From: SAR202 cluster bacterium
GTDB taxonomy: Bacteria > Chloroflexota > Dehalococcoidia > Lucifugimonadales > UBA3495
Length of the DNA: 64,000 nucleotides
Assembly: GCA_013204585.1 (NCBI GenBank)
Contig: JABMNL010000053.1
Location: 1 to 64,000, forward strand
Reading direction: 5' to 3'
The stretch's first letter is position 1. Each line of letters starts with the position of its first letter. Below the pieces are notes generated by a model. It was given only the letters and a program-made list of their open reading frames with translations, had not been told where the DNA came from and did not search any database. The translations under genes were made by a program, and so were the position numbers. Shown in pieces: positions 1 through 7,281 of this stretch.

Positions 1-141
1 GAACTTGCCGCCCACGGTTGTTACTAAACGAAGGCTAATTGTTCGAACTTGCCGCCCACGGTTGTTACTAAACGAAGGCTAATTGTTCGAACTTGCCGCC
101 CACGGTTGTTACTAAACGAAGGCTAATTGTTCGAACTTGCC
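1..141. repeat. 44-bp perfect tandem repeat (3 copies plus start of a 4th)
   Basis: Three identical 44-bp units lie at 1-44, 45-88 and 89-132. The unit reads gaacttgccgcccacggttg and so on. A fourth copy starts at 133 but diverges after nine bases into the body of the DUF1501 gene. On the minus strand each unit carries the gene's last codons and TAG stop, so this is a serial duplication of a gene 3' end. It begins exactly at base 1, so it may be an assembly artefact at a contig edge. Confidence 0.9.
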
Positions 142-1239
142 ACCTACGATAGGAGTGGCGTCCAGCCCAAGCCACTTTTCGGCTACGGTACCGTAAACGC
201 CCCGGAAGTCGATGTTGTGCTTCAGGTCGCCTTCTACCAGGTTTTCGCCCTTCAGAGAGGGGTACTCGCTATAGATGCCGCCCTTCACCTGGTCGCCGAT
301 GGCCATGGCCAGTCCGCCAGCCCCGTGGTCGGTGCCAGAGCCGTTGTCCTTAACTCGGCGACCGAACTCGGTGAACAGATAAATTAGGACGTTTTCGGAT
401 GCGTCGTGCTCTCGGAGGTCATCGTAGAAGTCTTTGATGGCCAGGGAAAGACTGGTTAACAAGTTTTTGTGCGTTGGGCCTTGGTTGGCGTGGGTGTCGT
501 AGCCGGGCTGCTGAGTGTAGAAGACCCTGGTGCCCAGGTTGGCCGTCAACACCTTGGCGATGCCCTTTAGGTTCCGACCGATTACTGAATCGTTGTATTC
601 GATTGAGGACTGGTACATCCCAGGCACGGTTTTCAGGATATCAGCACCCTTGAGGGCGTCCAGTCCGGTGGAACCGAGATAGTCCATCACATGGCCAGTT
701 CCAGCGATTGGAGAGTACATTCTAGAGAATAGGTCCAATGCCTGAGTGCGCTCATCTTCGCCGGAAATTCCGGTCAACACGCCGTAGGTCTCCAACACTG
801 CGACGGAGGCTACGGGAACCCCGGTTAATGCCAAGGCCCTGGGCAGACCGCGTCCGAAATTGACGCCGGTGAGCACGTTTTCAGCCTTGGGGTCCAGGTC
901 TCTGATGACACGCCCCAGCCAGCCTTCGTTACCCACTTTCTCTGGTTCGCAGGTGTGCCAGATGTCCATGGAGCGGAAATGGGAGCGGTTGGGATTGGGA
1001 TAGCCAATGCCGTTAATCAAGGCGACTTTGCCTTCGTCGAAGAAGTTCTTCACGGCGGTTAAGGCTGGGTTTAACGCCAGGCCCTGGCCGATGGGCAAAA
1101 CTTCTTCTTGGGAAATGCCGACAGTCGTCCGGTTGTCGTAGTACAGCGGGTCTTCGTAAGGGATTACCGTGTTCATGTAATCGTTGCCGCCAGTCAACTG
1201 GACTACAACCAAAATCGGGTCTTTTTTAGTAGAGGTCAC
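112..1239 (-). CDS. DUF1501 family protein
   Basis: This 375-residue protein matches the DUF1501 family, a relative of the alkaline phosphatase/sulfatase fold whose substrate is unknown. The N-terminus has the family's hydrophobic strand followed by QLTGGNDYMNT (about residues 14-24). A central block holds RSHFRSMDIWHT, and the C-terminal part has YDTHANQ and FTEFGRRVKDNGSGTDHGAGG-type residues expected at a metal-binding pocket. Many family members carry a twin-arginine signal, but none is visible here, so it is probably cytoplasmic or the start is misplaced. The start is GTG, supported by GGAGA seven bases upstream. The last ten codons lie in the tandem 44-bp repeat. Confidence 0.85.
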   Translation of the reverse strand: MTSTKKDPILVVVQLTGGNDYMNTVIPYEDPLYYDNRTTVGISQEEVLPIGQGLALNPALTAVKNFFDEGKVALINGIGYPNPNRSHFRSMDIWHTCEPEKVGNEGWLGRVIRDLDPKAENVLTGVNFGRGLPRALALTGVPVASVAVLETYGVLTGISGEDERTQALDLFSRMYSPIAGTGHVMDYLGSTGLDALKGADILKTVPGMYQSSIEYNDSVIGRNLKGIAKVLTANLGTRVFYTQQPGYDTHANQGPTHKNLLTSLSLAIKDFYDDLREHDASENVLIYLFTEFGRRVKDNGSGTDHGAGGLAMAIGDQVKGGIYSEYPSLKGENLVEGDLKHNIDFRGVYGTVAEKWLGLDATPIVGGKFEQLAFV

Positions 1240-1420
1240 CTTGAAGTCTCCTATTGGGTTACGGCCTACGTGGTGGTTGCCGAAAACATTGGCCTAATTT
1301 TACCAGGCTGCGCGCGTATTCCCAAGGCCTGCGTGGGCATAAATTGGGTTAACGGTGATATTGTACCTCACGCAGTATTGAATTCTATTCAGTTGAGAGA
1401 CTCCAAAAGGAAGACCCACG

Positions 1421-2350
1421 TCAGCGGTAATGCCGGTTCATCTCTGATGCGTAGCTGCGCCCCAGCGTTTCTCCATTCTCTTCTAGCCAGCGGCTAAACC
1501 TCGCTTGGCCGTTGGGTGGGCCGTCAGAAACCAGAAGACCGGCCATCAACCCATCAATTTCAGCTTTGGTTAGTACCACATCTCTTACCGCGTAGCCCGC
1601 CATCCGAGAGAAGAAAAGGGCAAGTGCTGGCGGCAAGTGCGTAACCTTGGCCTTGCTGCCAACGCTTGCGGCGATGAGGCGAATTAGTTGCTCGTAGGTA
1701 TATACCTCGGGGCCAATGCAATCTTGGATGGTGTTTTTGCCGGTATTTTCGCCGCGTTCTGCCGCGCCGACAGCCAATTCGGCTACATCTTTGACGTGCA
1801 CTGGCTGGACGGAATAATTCCCATCTCCGGGAACCAGGAAGATTGGAAATTTCCTTAAGAACCAAGCGATGTTATTTATTAAGACGTCCTCGGCCCCAAA
1901 TATTAGTGTGGGCCGGATGATGGAGTAGGCCAAACCCGAGGCCATGATGGCCTCTTCCACCAGCGCCTTGCCTTTGAAATACCCGAGAGGCGAGCTAGCG
2001 GAGGGGTTCGTAATGCTGATATGAACAATCCGCTGAACCCCAGCTTGTGCAGCGGCATTTATTAACGTCTTAGTATTTTCGACCGCAGTGTCAAAGGTGA
2101 TGGGCCCACGGGGGAAGCGAATCCAGTAGGTGTTGTAGAGGGTGCTTGCTCCCCGTAGGTTTAGGGTTAGCGTATCTGGGTCATCGAAGTACAATGGATA
2201 CGCCTTTACCTGGTTTCCAAAGGGACTAGTGCGTTCGGGATGGCCGGTAAGCGTCCGGACCTTATGCCCATTGGCCAGCAGTTTCCGGGCGATGTATTTA
2301 CCGGTATAGCCAAAGGCTCCGGTGACTACATTTAGGTCAGCATTGTTCAT
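1421..2350 (-). CDS. NAD(P)-binding atypical SDR, NmrA/NDUFA9-like
   Basis: This 309-residue Rossmann protein belongs to the atypical short-chain dehydrogenase (NmrA / complex-I NDUFA9-like) group. The dinucleotide-binding motif TGAFGYTGKYIA is at residues 10-21. HIS followed by the YFKGKALVEEA helix (about 124-135) matches the usual active-site Tyr-x-x-x-Lys position. IRPTLIFG and the VHVKDVAELAV segment are typical of the family. Members act as redox sensors, isomerases or quinone-related oxidoreductases, and the substrate cannot be told here. Its ATG overlaps the TGA of the upstream small ORF (ATGA), suggesting translational coupling. Confidence 0.85.
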   Translation of the reverse strand: MNNADLNVVTGAFGYTGKYIARKLLANGHKVRTLTGHPERTSPFGNQVKAYPLYFDDPDTLTLNLRGASTLYNTYWIRFPRGPITFDTAVENTKTLINAAAQAGVQRIVHISITNPSASSPLGYFKGKALVEEAIMASGLAYSIIRPTLIFGAEDVLINNIAWFLRKFPIFLVPGDGNYSVQPVHVKDVAELAVGAAERGENTGKNTIQDCIGPEVYTYEQLIRLIAASVGSKAKVTHLPPALALFFSRMAGYAVRDVVLTKAEIDGLMAGLLVSDGPPNGQARFSRWLEENGETLGRSYASEMNRHYR

Positions 2351-2595
2351 GGCAAATTGTCTGGCGGTGGCGAATCTACAGGCCCAATCCCGAAATCCAT
2401 AGCTGGCCCCGTAGGCTCTAACGGATTACTTTTTGGTAGCGATTGTCCTAAAACTATTTCAAAGTGCTCGAATAGGTGCTTTTCTTCCAAATGAAATGCA
2501 CCGCCTAACTGCTTGCCTGTATCCGGCTGCACGTCTATATACGATTGTCCACCAGCCACCTGTATCCGAATACGTTCCAATTCCCTGAACGCCAA
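2347..2595 (-). CDS. Hypothetical protein, possibly the detached C-terminal domain of the upstream secreted protein
   Basis: The tracked 82-residue ORF begins at TTG, but the frame stays open back to the TAG that ends the upstream gene (2659-2661). The extra in-frame residues (ETIGANINISGRVVSLDNAL) look like genuine protein, and no ATG, GTG or TTG codon lies in that stretch. The simplest reading is that this is the C-terminal domain of the upstream Thr/Pro-linker protein, separated by one stop codon. Alternatively it is a short independent gene starting at TTG. No family is recognised. It is coupled to the next gene through an ATGA overlap. Confidence 0.4.
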   Translation of the reverse strand: MAFRELERIRIQVAGGQSYIDVQPDTGKQLGGAFHLEEKHLFEHFEIVLGQSLPKSNPLEPTGPAMDFGIGPVDSPPPDNLP

Positions 2596-2658
2596 ACATA
2601 GAGCATTGTCTAGGGAAACAACCCGACCACTAATATTGATATTCGCTCCAATCGTTTC

Positions 2659-3330
2659 CTAGCACAACGGCGTTGAGGTAGGACGGGGAGTTGAAGTGGG
2701 TACGGCTGTCGGTTCAATCGGCGCAGTTTCTGAACCAGAATTATTGGTGCCGACGTCAAACGCCGCTATGCTGCCATCTTTGGAGGAAGTCGCGGGAGAA
2801 GCCTGAGTTGCGTGGTTACCCAGTTCTTCTCCAGACTTGGATAAGATGCGCCGCACCAACATCTCGCCGACCAACACCGATTCCAACCGGGCCGCACCTT
2901 CTTCGGACCTGTAATCTTTTCGGATGACAATATCTTTTCCCCATAGGTCTTCGCCGGTTTCCGTTGACGACTCATTGCCCTGAGCATCAATGAACGAGCG
3001 TGGGCGGCGCAGCACAACCGTTGATGTCGATGGGATATGGGAGATGAAGGCAAAGCCTGCCCCGTCGATGATTGGGCTGGGATAGGCGAACCGCACGCTG
3101 ACCTCATCGTCGAACGTGAACTTGTAATCGTCGGGCCACCGGTCGTATTGGTTCTGGAAGTCCTCAGGGGTGTGGACTCCCTGGGATGGAGCCAACGGGG
3201 AAGGGGTTGCCGTGGGCGTCGTCTGGGCGTAAGCGGTCAGCAGCATCGTAGCCAACAGAGTGGCTATGGACAGTAATATCGCCCTTGGCCTTATTGAAAG
3301 ATTTATCTGCTTAGTCGCAACTCCAGACAT
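2659..3330 (-). CDS. Secreted hypothetical protein with Thr/Pro-rich linkers
   Basis: This is a 223-residue exported protein of unknown function. An N-terminal signal peptide (hydrophobic core about 17-33, likely cleavage after AYA) is followed by a Thr/Pro linker. A compact globular domain spans about 55-165 (DRWPDDYKFTFDDEVSVRF through MLVRRILS). A second Thr/Pro/Ser linker ends in TSTPRPTSTPLC and the stop. Ending in a linker is unusual, because such linkers normally join domains, and the same frame continues open beyond the TAG. The start is ATG with a strong GGGGGAGGAAG directly upstream. It overlaps the preceding lipoprotein gene by 20 bp and lies in the same operon. Confidence 0.7.
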   Translation of the reverse strand: MSGVATKQINLSIRPRAILLSIATLLATMLLTAYAQTTPTATPSPLAPSQGVHTPEDFQNQYDRWPDDYKFTFDDEVSVRFAYPSPIIDGAGFAFISHIPSTSTVVLRRPRSFIDAQGNESSTETGEDLWGKDIVIRKDYRSEEGAARLESVLVGEMLVRRILSKSGEELGNHATQASPATSSKDGSIAAFDVGTNNSGSETAPIEPTAVPTSTPRPTSTPLC

Positions 3331-3850
3331 CTTCCTCCCCCTCAGCCAACGGTCTGAACTCAGCTACAGCGCCGGATGCGCTGGTATAGCGAGCCAAATT
3401 CTCCGTTATCATTTTCATAGAGCCTTTGTCGATTGGATTTCCCCAGCCTGGAGGTGGGTTACCGTTGCGAACCGAAAGCTCTGGTTCAGTAATCCAGTGG
3501 CGGCCATCGAAGTATGCTCTGCGAACGCCACAGTGGGTGTACAGCGTGAAGGAATACTCCTTGCCCAGTTCAATTCCGGGGCCGCACGGCAGTTCCACAA
3601 TCCCTTCCCCACACCACCGGCCAGGAAGTAAAGGTCTCGGCGTCGGCGTATTCGGCGGGGCAATGGTCAATTCATATACAACCGCTGCGGCTGGTTCGTC
3701 AGTAGCAGCGGGCGATTCACCAGAAGTTGAGGTGGGCGCAAGAGCGGTCTGGCCGCAGGCGGACAGAGTTAATAGCATTGCAACCATCAGCAATAAGGCA
3801 GCCAGGCCAAATAGTTTTGCCGGTTTCTTAATCAATGAATCACCGGGCAC
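3311..3850 (-). CDS. Lipoprotein of unknown function
   Basis: This 179-residue lipoprotein has a basic N-terminus, a hydrophobic core and the lipobox LSAC at about residues 29-32. A Thr/Ser/Pro-rich linker (TSTSGESPAATDEP, NTPTPRPLLP) leads to a small C-terminal domain with four cysteines (RWCGEG, LPCGPG, THCGVR, WSCD) that probably form disulphides outside the membrane. The start is GTG; an internal TTG (SLIKK) is an alternative and would still keep the signal peptide. It overlaps the next gene by 20 bp, so both are likely translated from one mRNA. No family is recognised. Confidence 0.7.
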   Translation of the reverse strand: MPGDSLIKKPAKLFGLAALLLMVAMLLTLSACGQTALAPTSTSGESPAATDEPAAAVVYELTIAPPNTPTPRPLLPGRWCGEGIVELPCGPGIELGKEYSFTLYTHCGVRRAYFDGRHWITEPELSVRNGNPPPGWGNPIDKGSMKMITENLARYTSASGAVAEFRPLAEGEEDVWSCD

Positions 3851-3899
3851 ACCATAAGAGATAGCACTGCTTACAGTATAGGGAAGCTCCCTATTTCCG

Positions 3900-3923
3900 A
3901 GTCTCGAAAAATCATTCGAGACT
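3900..3923. repeat. Inverted repeat, 9-bp arms
   Basis: The arms agtctcgaa and ttcgagact are separated by six bases. The repeat lies upstream of the lipoprotein operon and downstream of the ferric-reductase-like gene, both on the minus strand. There is no clear T-run after the stem, so an operator or weak hairpin terminator are both possible. Confidence 0.5.
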
Positions 3924-3964
3924 TATTGACTTCCCCTGAGTCTCAAGCTTTACGGGCATCCAAA

Positions 3965-4017
3965 GGGAATACTCGGCCTGGAATCGAGCCCGTCCCTACA
4001 CCTCTAACTGGGCTGCC
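3965..4017 (+). repeat. 53-bp dispersed repeat, copy A
   Basis: The segment gggaatactcgg...gggctgcc aligns without gaps to 7229-7281, and I count 47 of 53 identical bases. It includes the final codons and stop of the minus-strand ferric-reductase-like gene and the DNA just beyond. It contains the half-palindrome cgagcccgtccctac, related in layout to the GGGCGGG hairpins elsewhere in the window. Confidence 0.8.
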
Positions 4018-4687
4018 GAATCCTACGCCGATGGCGAGCAGTCGTCTTGAAAAAAGCTCCAATCTGTAGTGTGATCAATATTGCTGTCAGAACCGCGAAA
4101 GGGATCTGAAACCAATTGGGATCGGGAATCGTCCGGTGAAATGACATTGTGTAGTGGATATACAGGAAATATGCGGTATGCAAGGCTACAGCATAGAAGA
4201 TGGTATAGGCTCCGTAGTGTAGAAATTTCCAGGCGCTCGCGCCCAGCGCGCGAGTCGCCCAATCTGTTGACGTTGCCATCAGGGGCAGGGCAATCAGGAC
4301 AGCCAGCAGTCCCAGCAGGTTGGCCATGCCAAATCCCGACTCCATCCGAACCGTTTGGTCTATCGTCGGGATATATTGATATCCCATGAACTGGCCCACA
4401 TCCCACAGCACCCAGCCGTCCAGGATAATAATAGTGTGGATGATAGCGAAAATTCCGAACCAGATTCCAAATTCCCTCCGGTAGGGCAGAAGAATTCGAG
4501 CCCACGGCACAAAACTCGCCGCTGGTCCCAAAGCCAGGGTCACGTAGAGCAGAATCAGACTTCCGTCTCCGACTGATCTCCAGAACCGCATATCTGACGA
4601 CCACTCCGGACGGCTAAGCCAAAACAGGTAGATTACGCCTGCCCCAATGAGGCCCACGATTGTATGTCTGGTAGTTAGACTTGCCAT
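4004..4687 (-). CDS. Ferric reductase-like transmembrane protein (YedZ/MsrQ-type)
   Basis: This 227-residue integral membrane protein resembles the ferric-reductase-like transmembrane domain, which includes the haem b subunit MsrQ/YedZ of periplasmic methionine-sulfoxide repair. Roughly six membrane spans are visible. Histidines in paired helices (FGIFAIIHTIIIL, WKFLHYGAYTIF and AVALHTAYFLYIHY) are candidates for haem ligands. The start is ATG with GGGGAAGA just upstream. No msrP catalytic partner is adjacent, but a cytochrome c gene lies 2 kb away. The last codons lie in the 53-bp repeat, so the C-terminus may have been remodelled. Confidence 0.8.
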   Translation of the reverse strand: MASLTTRHTIVGLIGAGVIYLFWLSRPEWSSDMRFWRSVGDGSLILLYVTLALGPAASFVPWARILLPYRREFGIWFGIFAIIHTIIILDGWVLWDVGQFMGYQYIPTIDQTVRMESGFGMANLLGLLAVLIALPLMATSTDWATRALGASAWKFLHYGAYTIFYAVALHTAYFLYIHYTMSFHRTIPDPNWFQIPFAVLTAILITLQIGAFFKTTARHRRRIRQPS

Positions 4688-5048
4688 ATTCTTCCCCTAA
4701 CGGTCTAGATTGCTTGAGATTACCGTTGCCAACGAAATCCACCCGTCTTAACCAACGCGCATCGGCATCGACCGATAATTAGGCGTTAATAATACGTATG
4801 GGCATTCATACTTGGTTCTCTGTGTCTTCCGGTAATCTAGTTCGCATCTTTGAACAATTGCCTGCCTCGGTATCACCTTCCGGGTCTGGAGCTTCTAACG
4901 CCGCAAGTATGATTCCACGTGGCCGTCAGGGAATCCACAAACATGCTGACATCGTATTAATTAAGTTGTTTATTAGGTTGATTTAACACGTTCTAGTCCG
5001 AGGCTTTATAACCTTGGGTAGTGAAATATGACCAGAAGGAGACCCCAC
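4688..5048. other. Intergenic region between divergent genes
   Basis: This stretch of about 360 bp separates the minus-strand ferric-reductase-like gene from the plus-strand membrane gene cluster. It must hold two divergent promoters, but I see no convincing -10/-35 pair. The 62-residue ORF at 4798-4986 has no ribosome-binding site and no recognisable composition, so I do not call it. Confidence 0.5.
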
Positions 5049-5258
5049 ATGAATTTCCGCAATGCTTTACAACGTACAAGCCTGTTTCTGGGCCTCGCAT
5101 CCCTTGTGCTGGCTCTCTGGAGCGGCATGCACCTACAGCATCTGCTGGACGACGGAGGCAGTAGGCACGCCGGAGAGACCATTGTAGCAATCGTGTTGAC
5201 GTTGCTGGTGTTCGCCGGCTGTTGGTATGGCACCCGCCATCAAACGGACCGTGAATAA
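5049..5258 (+). CDS. Small two-helix membrane protein
   Basis: This is a 69-residue hypothetical membrane protein. Hydrophobic segments lie at about residues 10-26 and 45-61, with HLQHLLDDGGSRHAGE between them. The ORF track starts at 5028, but AAGGAG at 5036-5041 sits seven bases before the ATG at 5049 (MNFRNAL), so I use that start. It overlaps the next gene (propeller protein) by 32 bp in another frame, implying one transcript and coupled translation. No family is recognised; it may be an accessory subunit of the propeller/cytochrome cluster. Confidence 0.6.
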   Translation: MNFRNALQRTSLFLGLASLVLALWSGMHLQHLLDDGGSRHAGETIVAIVLTLLVFAGCWYGTRHQTDRE

Positions 5259-6150
5259 GGTCCGACCGAAGTTTAACTTTAGGAGGGCCAGGCGCTGGCC
5301 AATCATCGCCATCGGGTTAGTGGCTGCGGTTGCGATTATCGTGGGGCTAACGGCTCTATTCCTACGACCCGGCTCTGAACCCTCTGTTTCGCCGATCTCA
5401 CGAGTGGAGACCCAAGACTATCACGCTCTGGCGTTAGCGCCCGGTAATCCAGATACCGTTTTCTTTGGGCACCACGGTGGGATACTCGAGAGTTTAGATG
5501 GAGGGAAGACTTGGAACAAGATCTCCGGCCTGAGCCAAGACGCCATGAACCTTGCCGTGAGCCATGAAAACCCGGAGGTGATGTACCTGGCTGGCCACAA
5601 CGTGTTCATGAAGAGCGGAGACGGCGGACAGACCTGGCGAGACATCCAGAACAATCTGCCAGGTCTGGACCTGCACTGGTTTGCCCCGGACCCTGATAAT
5701 TCCTCCAGGCTTTACGCGAACGCTGCGGGCTTTGGCCTCCACCAGAGTTCCGATGGCGGGGTCACATGGACGCCCTGGGACCTCCAGATTCCCGGTGATG
5801 CTTCCGTATCTGCGCTGACGGTATTGGGAGGACGCCCGGTAAACGTGCTGGCCGGAACCGAGGATGGCAACCTTTTTTTGTCCTCCGATGGCGCCGCCTC
5901 GTGGGAACAGGTCGGCACCGTGAACTCCATGCCCATGGCCTTTGCGTTAAATCCGGATGGCGTCACCATCTATCTGGGATCCATGGACGGCGTGTACCGT
6001 TCTGAGGATAAGGGTTTATCGTGGACTCGGTTACCGCTTGAAACCAGGGTGATGGCCTTGGCGGCCGGCGGGTTGAACCCCGAGCGGGTTGTGGTGGTGA
6101 ACGACAAGGGCGAAGTGTTCCGTAGCGATGACGGGGGGCAGACGTGGTAG
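5227..6150 (+). CDS. Membrane-anchored Asp-box beta-propeller protein
   Basis: This 307-residue protein has a basic cytoplasmic N-terminus, one membrane anchor (about 25-46, WPIIAIGLVAAVAIIVG) and a beta-propeller outside the cell. Six Asp-box (BNR-like) motifs are visible: SLDGGKTW, SGDGGQTW, SSDGGVTW, SSDGAASW, SEDKGLSW and SDDGGQTW. Such repeats occur in sialidases, Ycf48-like assembly factors and many non-enzymatic propellers. No sialidase arginine triad or FRIP motif is seen, so an enzymatic role is not supported. The protein stops immediately after the sixth Asp-box, which could mean C-terminal truncation. It overlaps the genes on both sides. Confidence 0.75.
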   Translation: MAPAIKRTVNKVRPKFNFRRARRWPIIAIGLVAAVAIIVGLTALFLRPGSEPSVSPISRVETQDYHALALAPGNPDTVFFGHHGGILESLDGGKTWNKISGLSQDAMNLAVSHENPEVMYLAGHNVFMKSGDGGQTWRDIQNNLPGLDLHWFAPDPDNSSRLYANAAGFGLHQSSDGGVTWTPWDLQIPGDASVSALTVLGGRPVNVLAGTEDGNLFLSSDGAASWEQVGTVNSMPMAFALNPDGVTIYLGSMDGVYRSEDKGLSWTRLPLETRVMALAAGGLNPERVVVVNDKGEVFRSDDGGQTW

Positions 6151-6422
6151 CGCTCCGACCCAACTCCGTACTTGCTTATCTGAAGAGCGTCGGTCCGTAC
6201 TTGGTGCTCCCTGGGCTCGTACTCTTGGCGATTATGGCCGTTCTTGGTCCCGAAATGTGGAGTGCCGTATACGCCTCCGCCAAGGTTTGTAGAGCATGGA
6301 TGGTGGAGTCGCTGCTGTTTGGTGCCCTGCCTGCGTTGGCCATCTTTCTGTTTTTAGATTCATTGGTGGTATTCCGGCGAAGGTGCATTGATCCGTGTAA
6401 TGACGGGAGACACTTAACTTGA
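6144..6422 (+). CDS. Small membrane protein
   Basis: This 92-residue hypothetical protein has two hydrophobic segments (about 17-37 and 55-75) and ends in a basic, Cys-containing tail (RRRCIDPCNDGRH). The GTG start lies inside the last codons of the propeller gene, a 7-bp overlap, so translation is probably coupled. It shows no recognised domain. Its place between a propeller protein and a cytochrome c suggests, by inference only, a membrane-bound redox or assembly cluster. Confidence 0.55.
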   Translation: MVALRPNSVLAYLKSVGPYLVLPGLVLLAIMAVLGPEMWSAVYASAKVCRAWMVESLLFGALPALAIFLFLDSLVVFRRRCIDPCNDGRHLT

Positions 6423-6682
6423 GGGGCTGGAGGTTAGCAAAAGAGAAAGAGAGGCATCCGACTTCGTTGACAATTTGCTTGAGCTTACCAAATAAAGCAC
6501 CGAGCGCCCCGTAAGATTAACGATGAATTCTGGATCCCGGCTGTTGTGCAGGTTCTTACCCCAACGTCGCGAACGTGGAAGGTGAAACTGAGCTATATTT
6601 GACGGGGCCTGGTTCGTACCTGATTTATGGATGGGTAATCTATGCGGATATTTTCTTCTTGGAAGATACCTGAGGCAATGGT

Positions 6683-7180
6683 TTGAAGAGAGGCAAAATA
6701 CAGCTTTGGGGAGTCGGTGCAGCCGGTCTGTTAGTTGCTGGTGTACTGATTTGGTGGTTCGTAGCAGAGATTCCTGACACCCGATTGGGCAATCCAGCGA
6801 CTGAGTCTGTGCAATCTCTGGAATCAACGCAAATCGAAATCGGCCGCACCACCTACCAGGCAAATTGCGCCCAGTGCCACGGGGCGAATGCCGAGGGCCA
6901 GCCATTCTGGCAACAACGGAACACTGACGGAACATTGAAGCCGCCGCCCCACGACGAAACCGGTCACACCTGGCACCACAGTGACGGCCTCCTCTTCCGC
7001 ATCGTTCGGGATGGGGGCACGATCTACGAGACGCCGGGGTTCAAGAGCAGCATGCCGGCCTTTGGGGACCGGCTAAGCTCCGAAGAGATCAAGGCCGTCA
7101 TCACCTACTTCAAGAGCCTTTGGGGCCCGGAAATAAGGTCATCCCAGGCTGAGGTGAGCCAGCGGGACCCCTTCCCATGA
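6683..7180 (+). CDS. Membrane-anchored mono-haem cytochrome c
   Basis: This 165-residue class I cytochrome c transfers electrons on the outer face of the membrane. An uncleaved N-terminal anchor (about 8-28) precedes the haem-binding CAQCH motif at about residues 63-67. The methionine in KSSMPAFGDRLS is the probable axial ligand, followed by the usual last helix (EEIKAVITYFKSLW). The start is TTG, because the nearby ATG at 6679 meets a TGA after one codon. TGAGG lies about seven bases upstream of the TTG. The roughly 260 bp before it hold no gene I can support. Its partner is not evident. Confidence 0.85.
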   Translation: MKRGKIQLWGVGAAGLLVAGVLIWWFVAEIPDTRLGNPATESVQSLESTQIEIGRTTYQANCAQCHGANAEGQPFWQQRNTDGTLKPPPHDETGHTWHHSDGLLFRIVRDGGTIYETPGFKSSMPAFGDRLSSEEIKAVITYFKSLWGPEIRSSQAEVSQRDPFP

Positions 7181-7228
7181 TGGACAAGGATTGATGACTA
7201 TACCCACGATTAACAAATCGATGCTAAT

Positions 7229-7281
7229 GGGAATACTCGGTCTCGATTCGAGCCCGTCCCTACCCCTCTAGTTGGGCTGCC
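7229..7281 (+). repeat. 53-bp dispersed repeat, copy B
   Basis: This copy matches 3965-4017 over its whole length. It again covers the stop codon and last residues of a minus-strand gene (the DUF255 protein at 7260), although the two genes are unrelated. On the minus strand the repeat's gtaggg supplies the TAG stop here. The centre forms ctcgattcgag, a near-perfect palindrome. Confidence 0.8.

Noticed and set aside
1-141. Possible CRISPR array
   Set aside because: The 44-bp units are directly adjacent with no spacers and contain a gene 3' end.
4798-4986. 62-residue ORF in the intergenic region
   Set aside because: It lacks an SD sequence, has no recognisable composition or domain, and may simply be open by chance.
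5227-6150. Sialidase function for the Asp-box protein
   Set aside because: Only Asp-boxes are present; the arginine triad, FRIP motif and catalytic Tyr/Glu of sialidases were not found.
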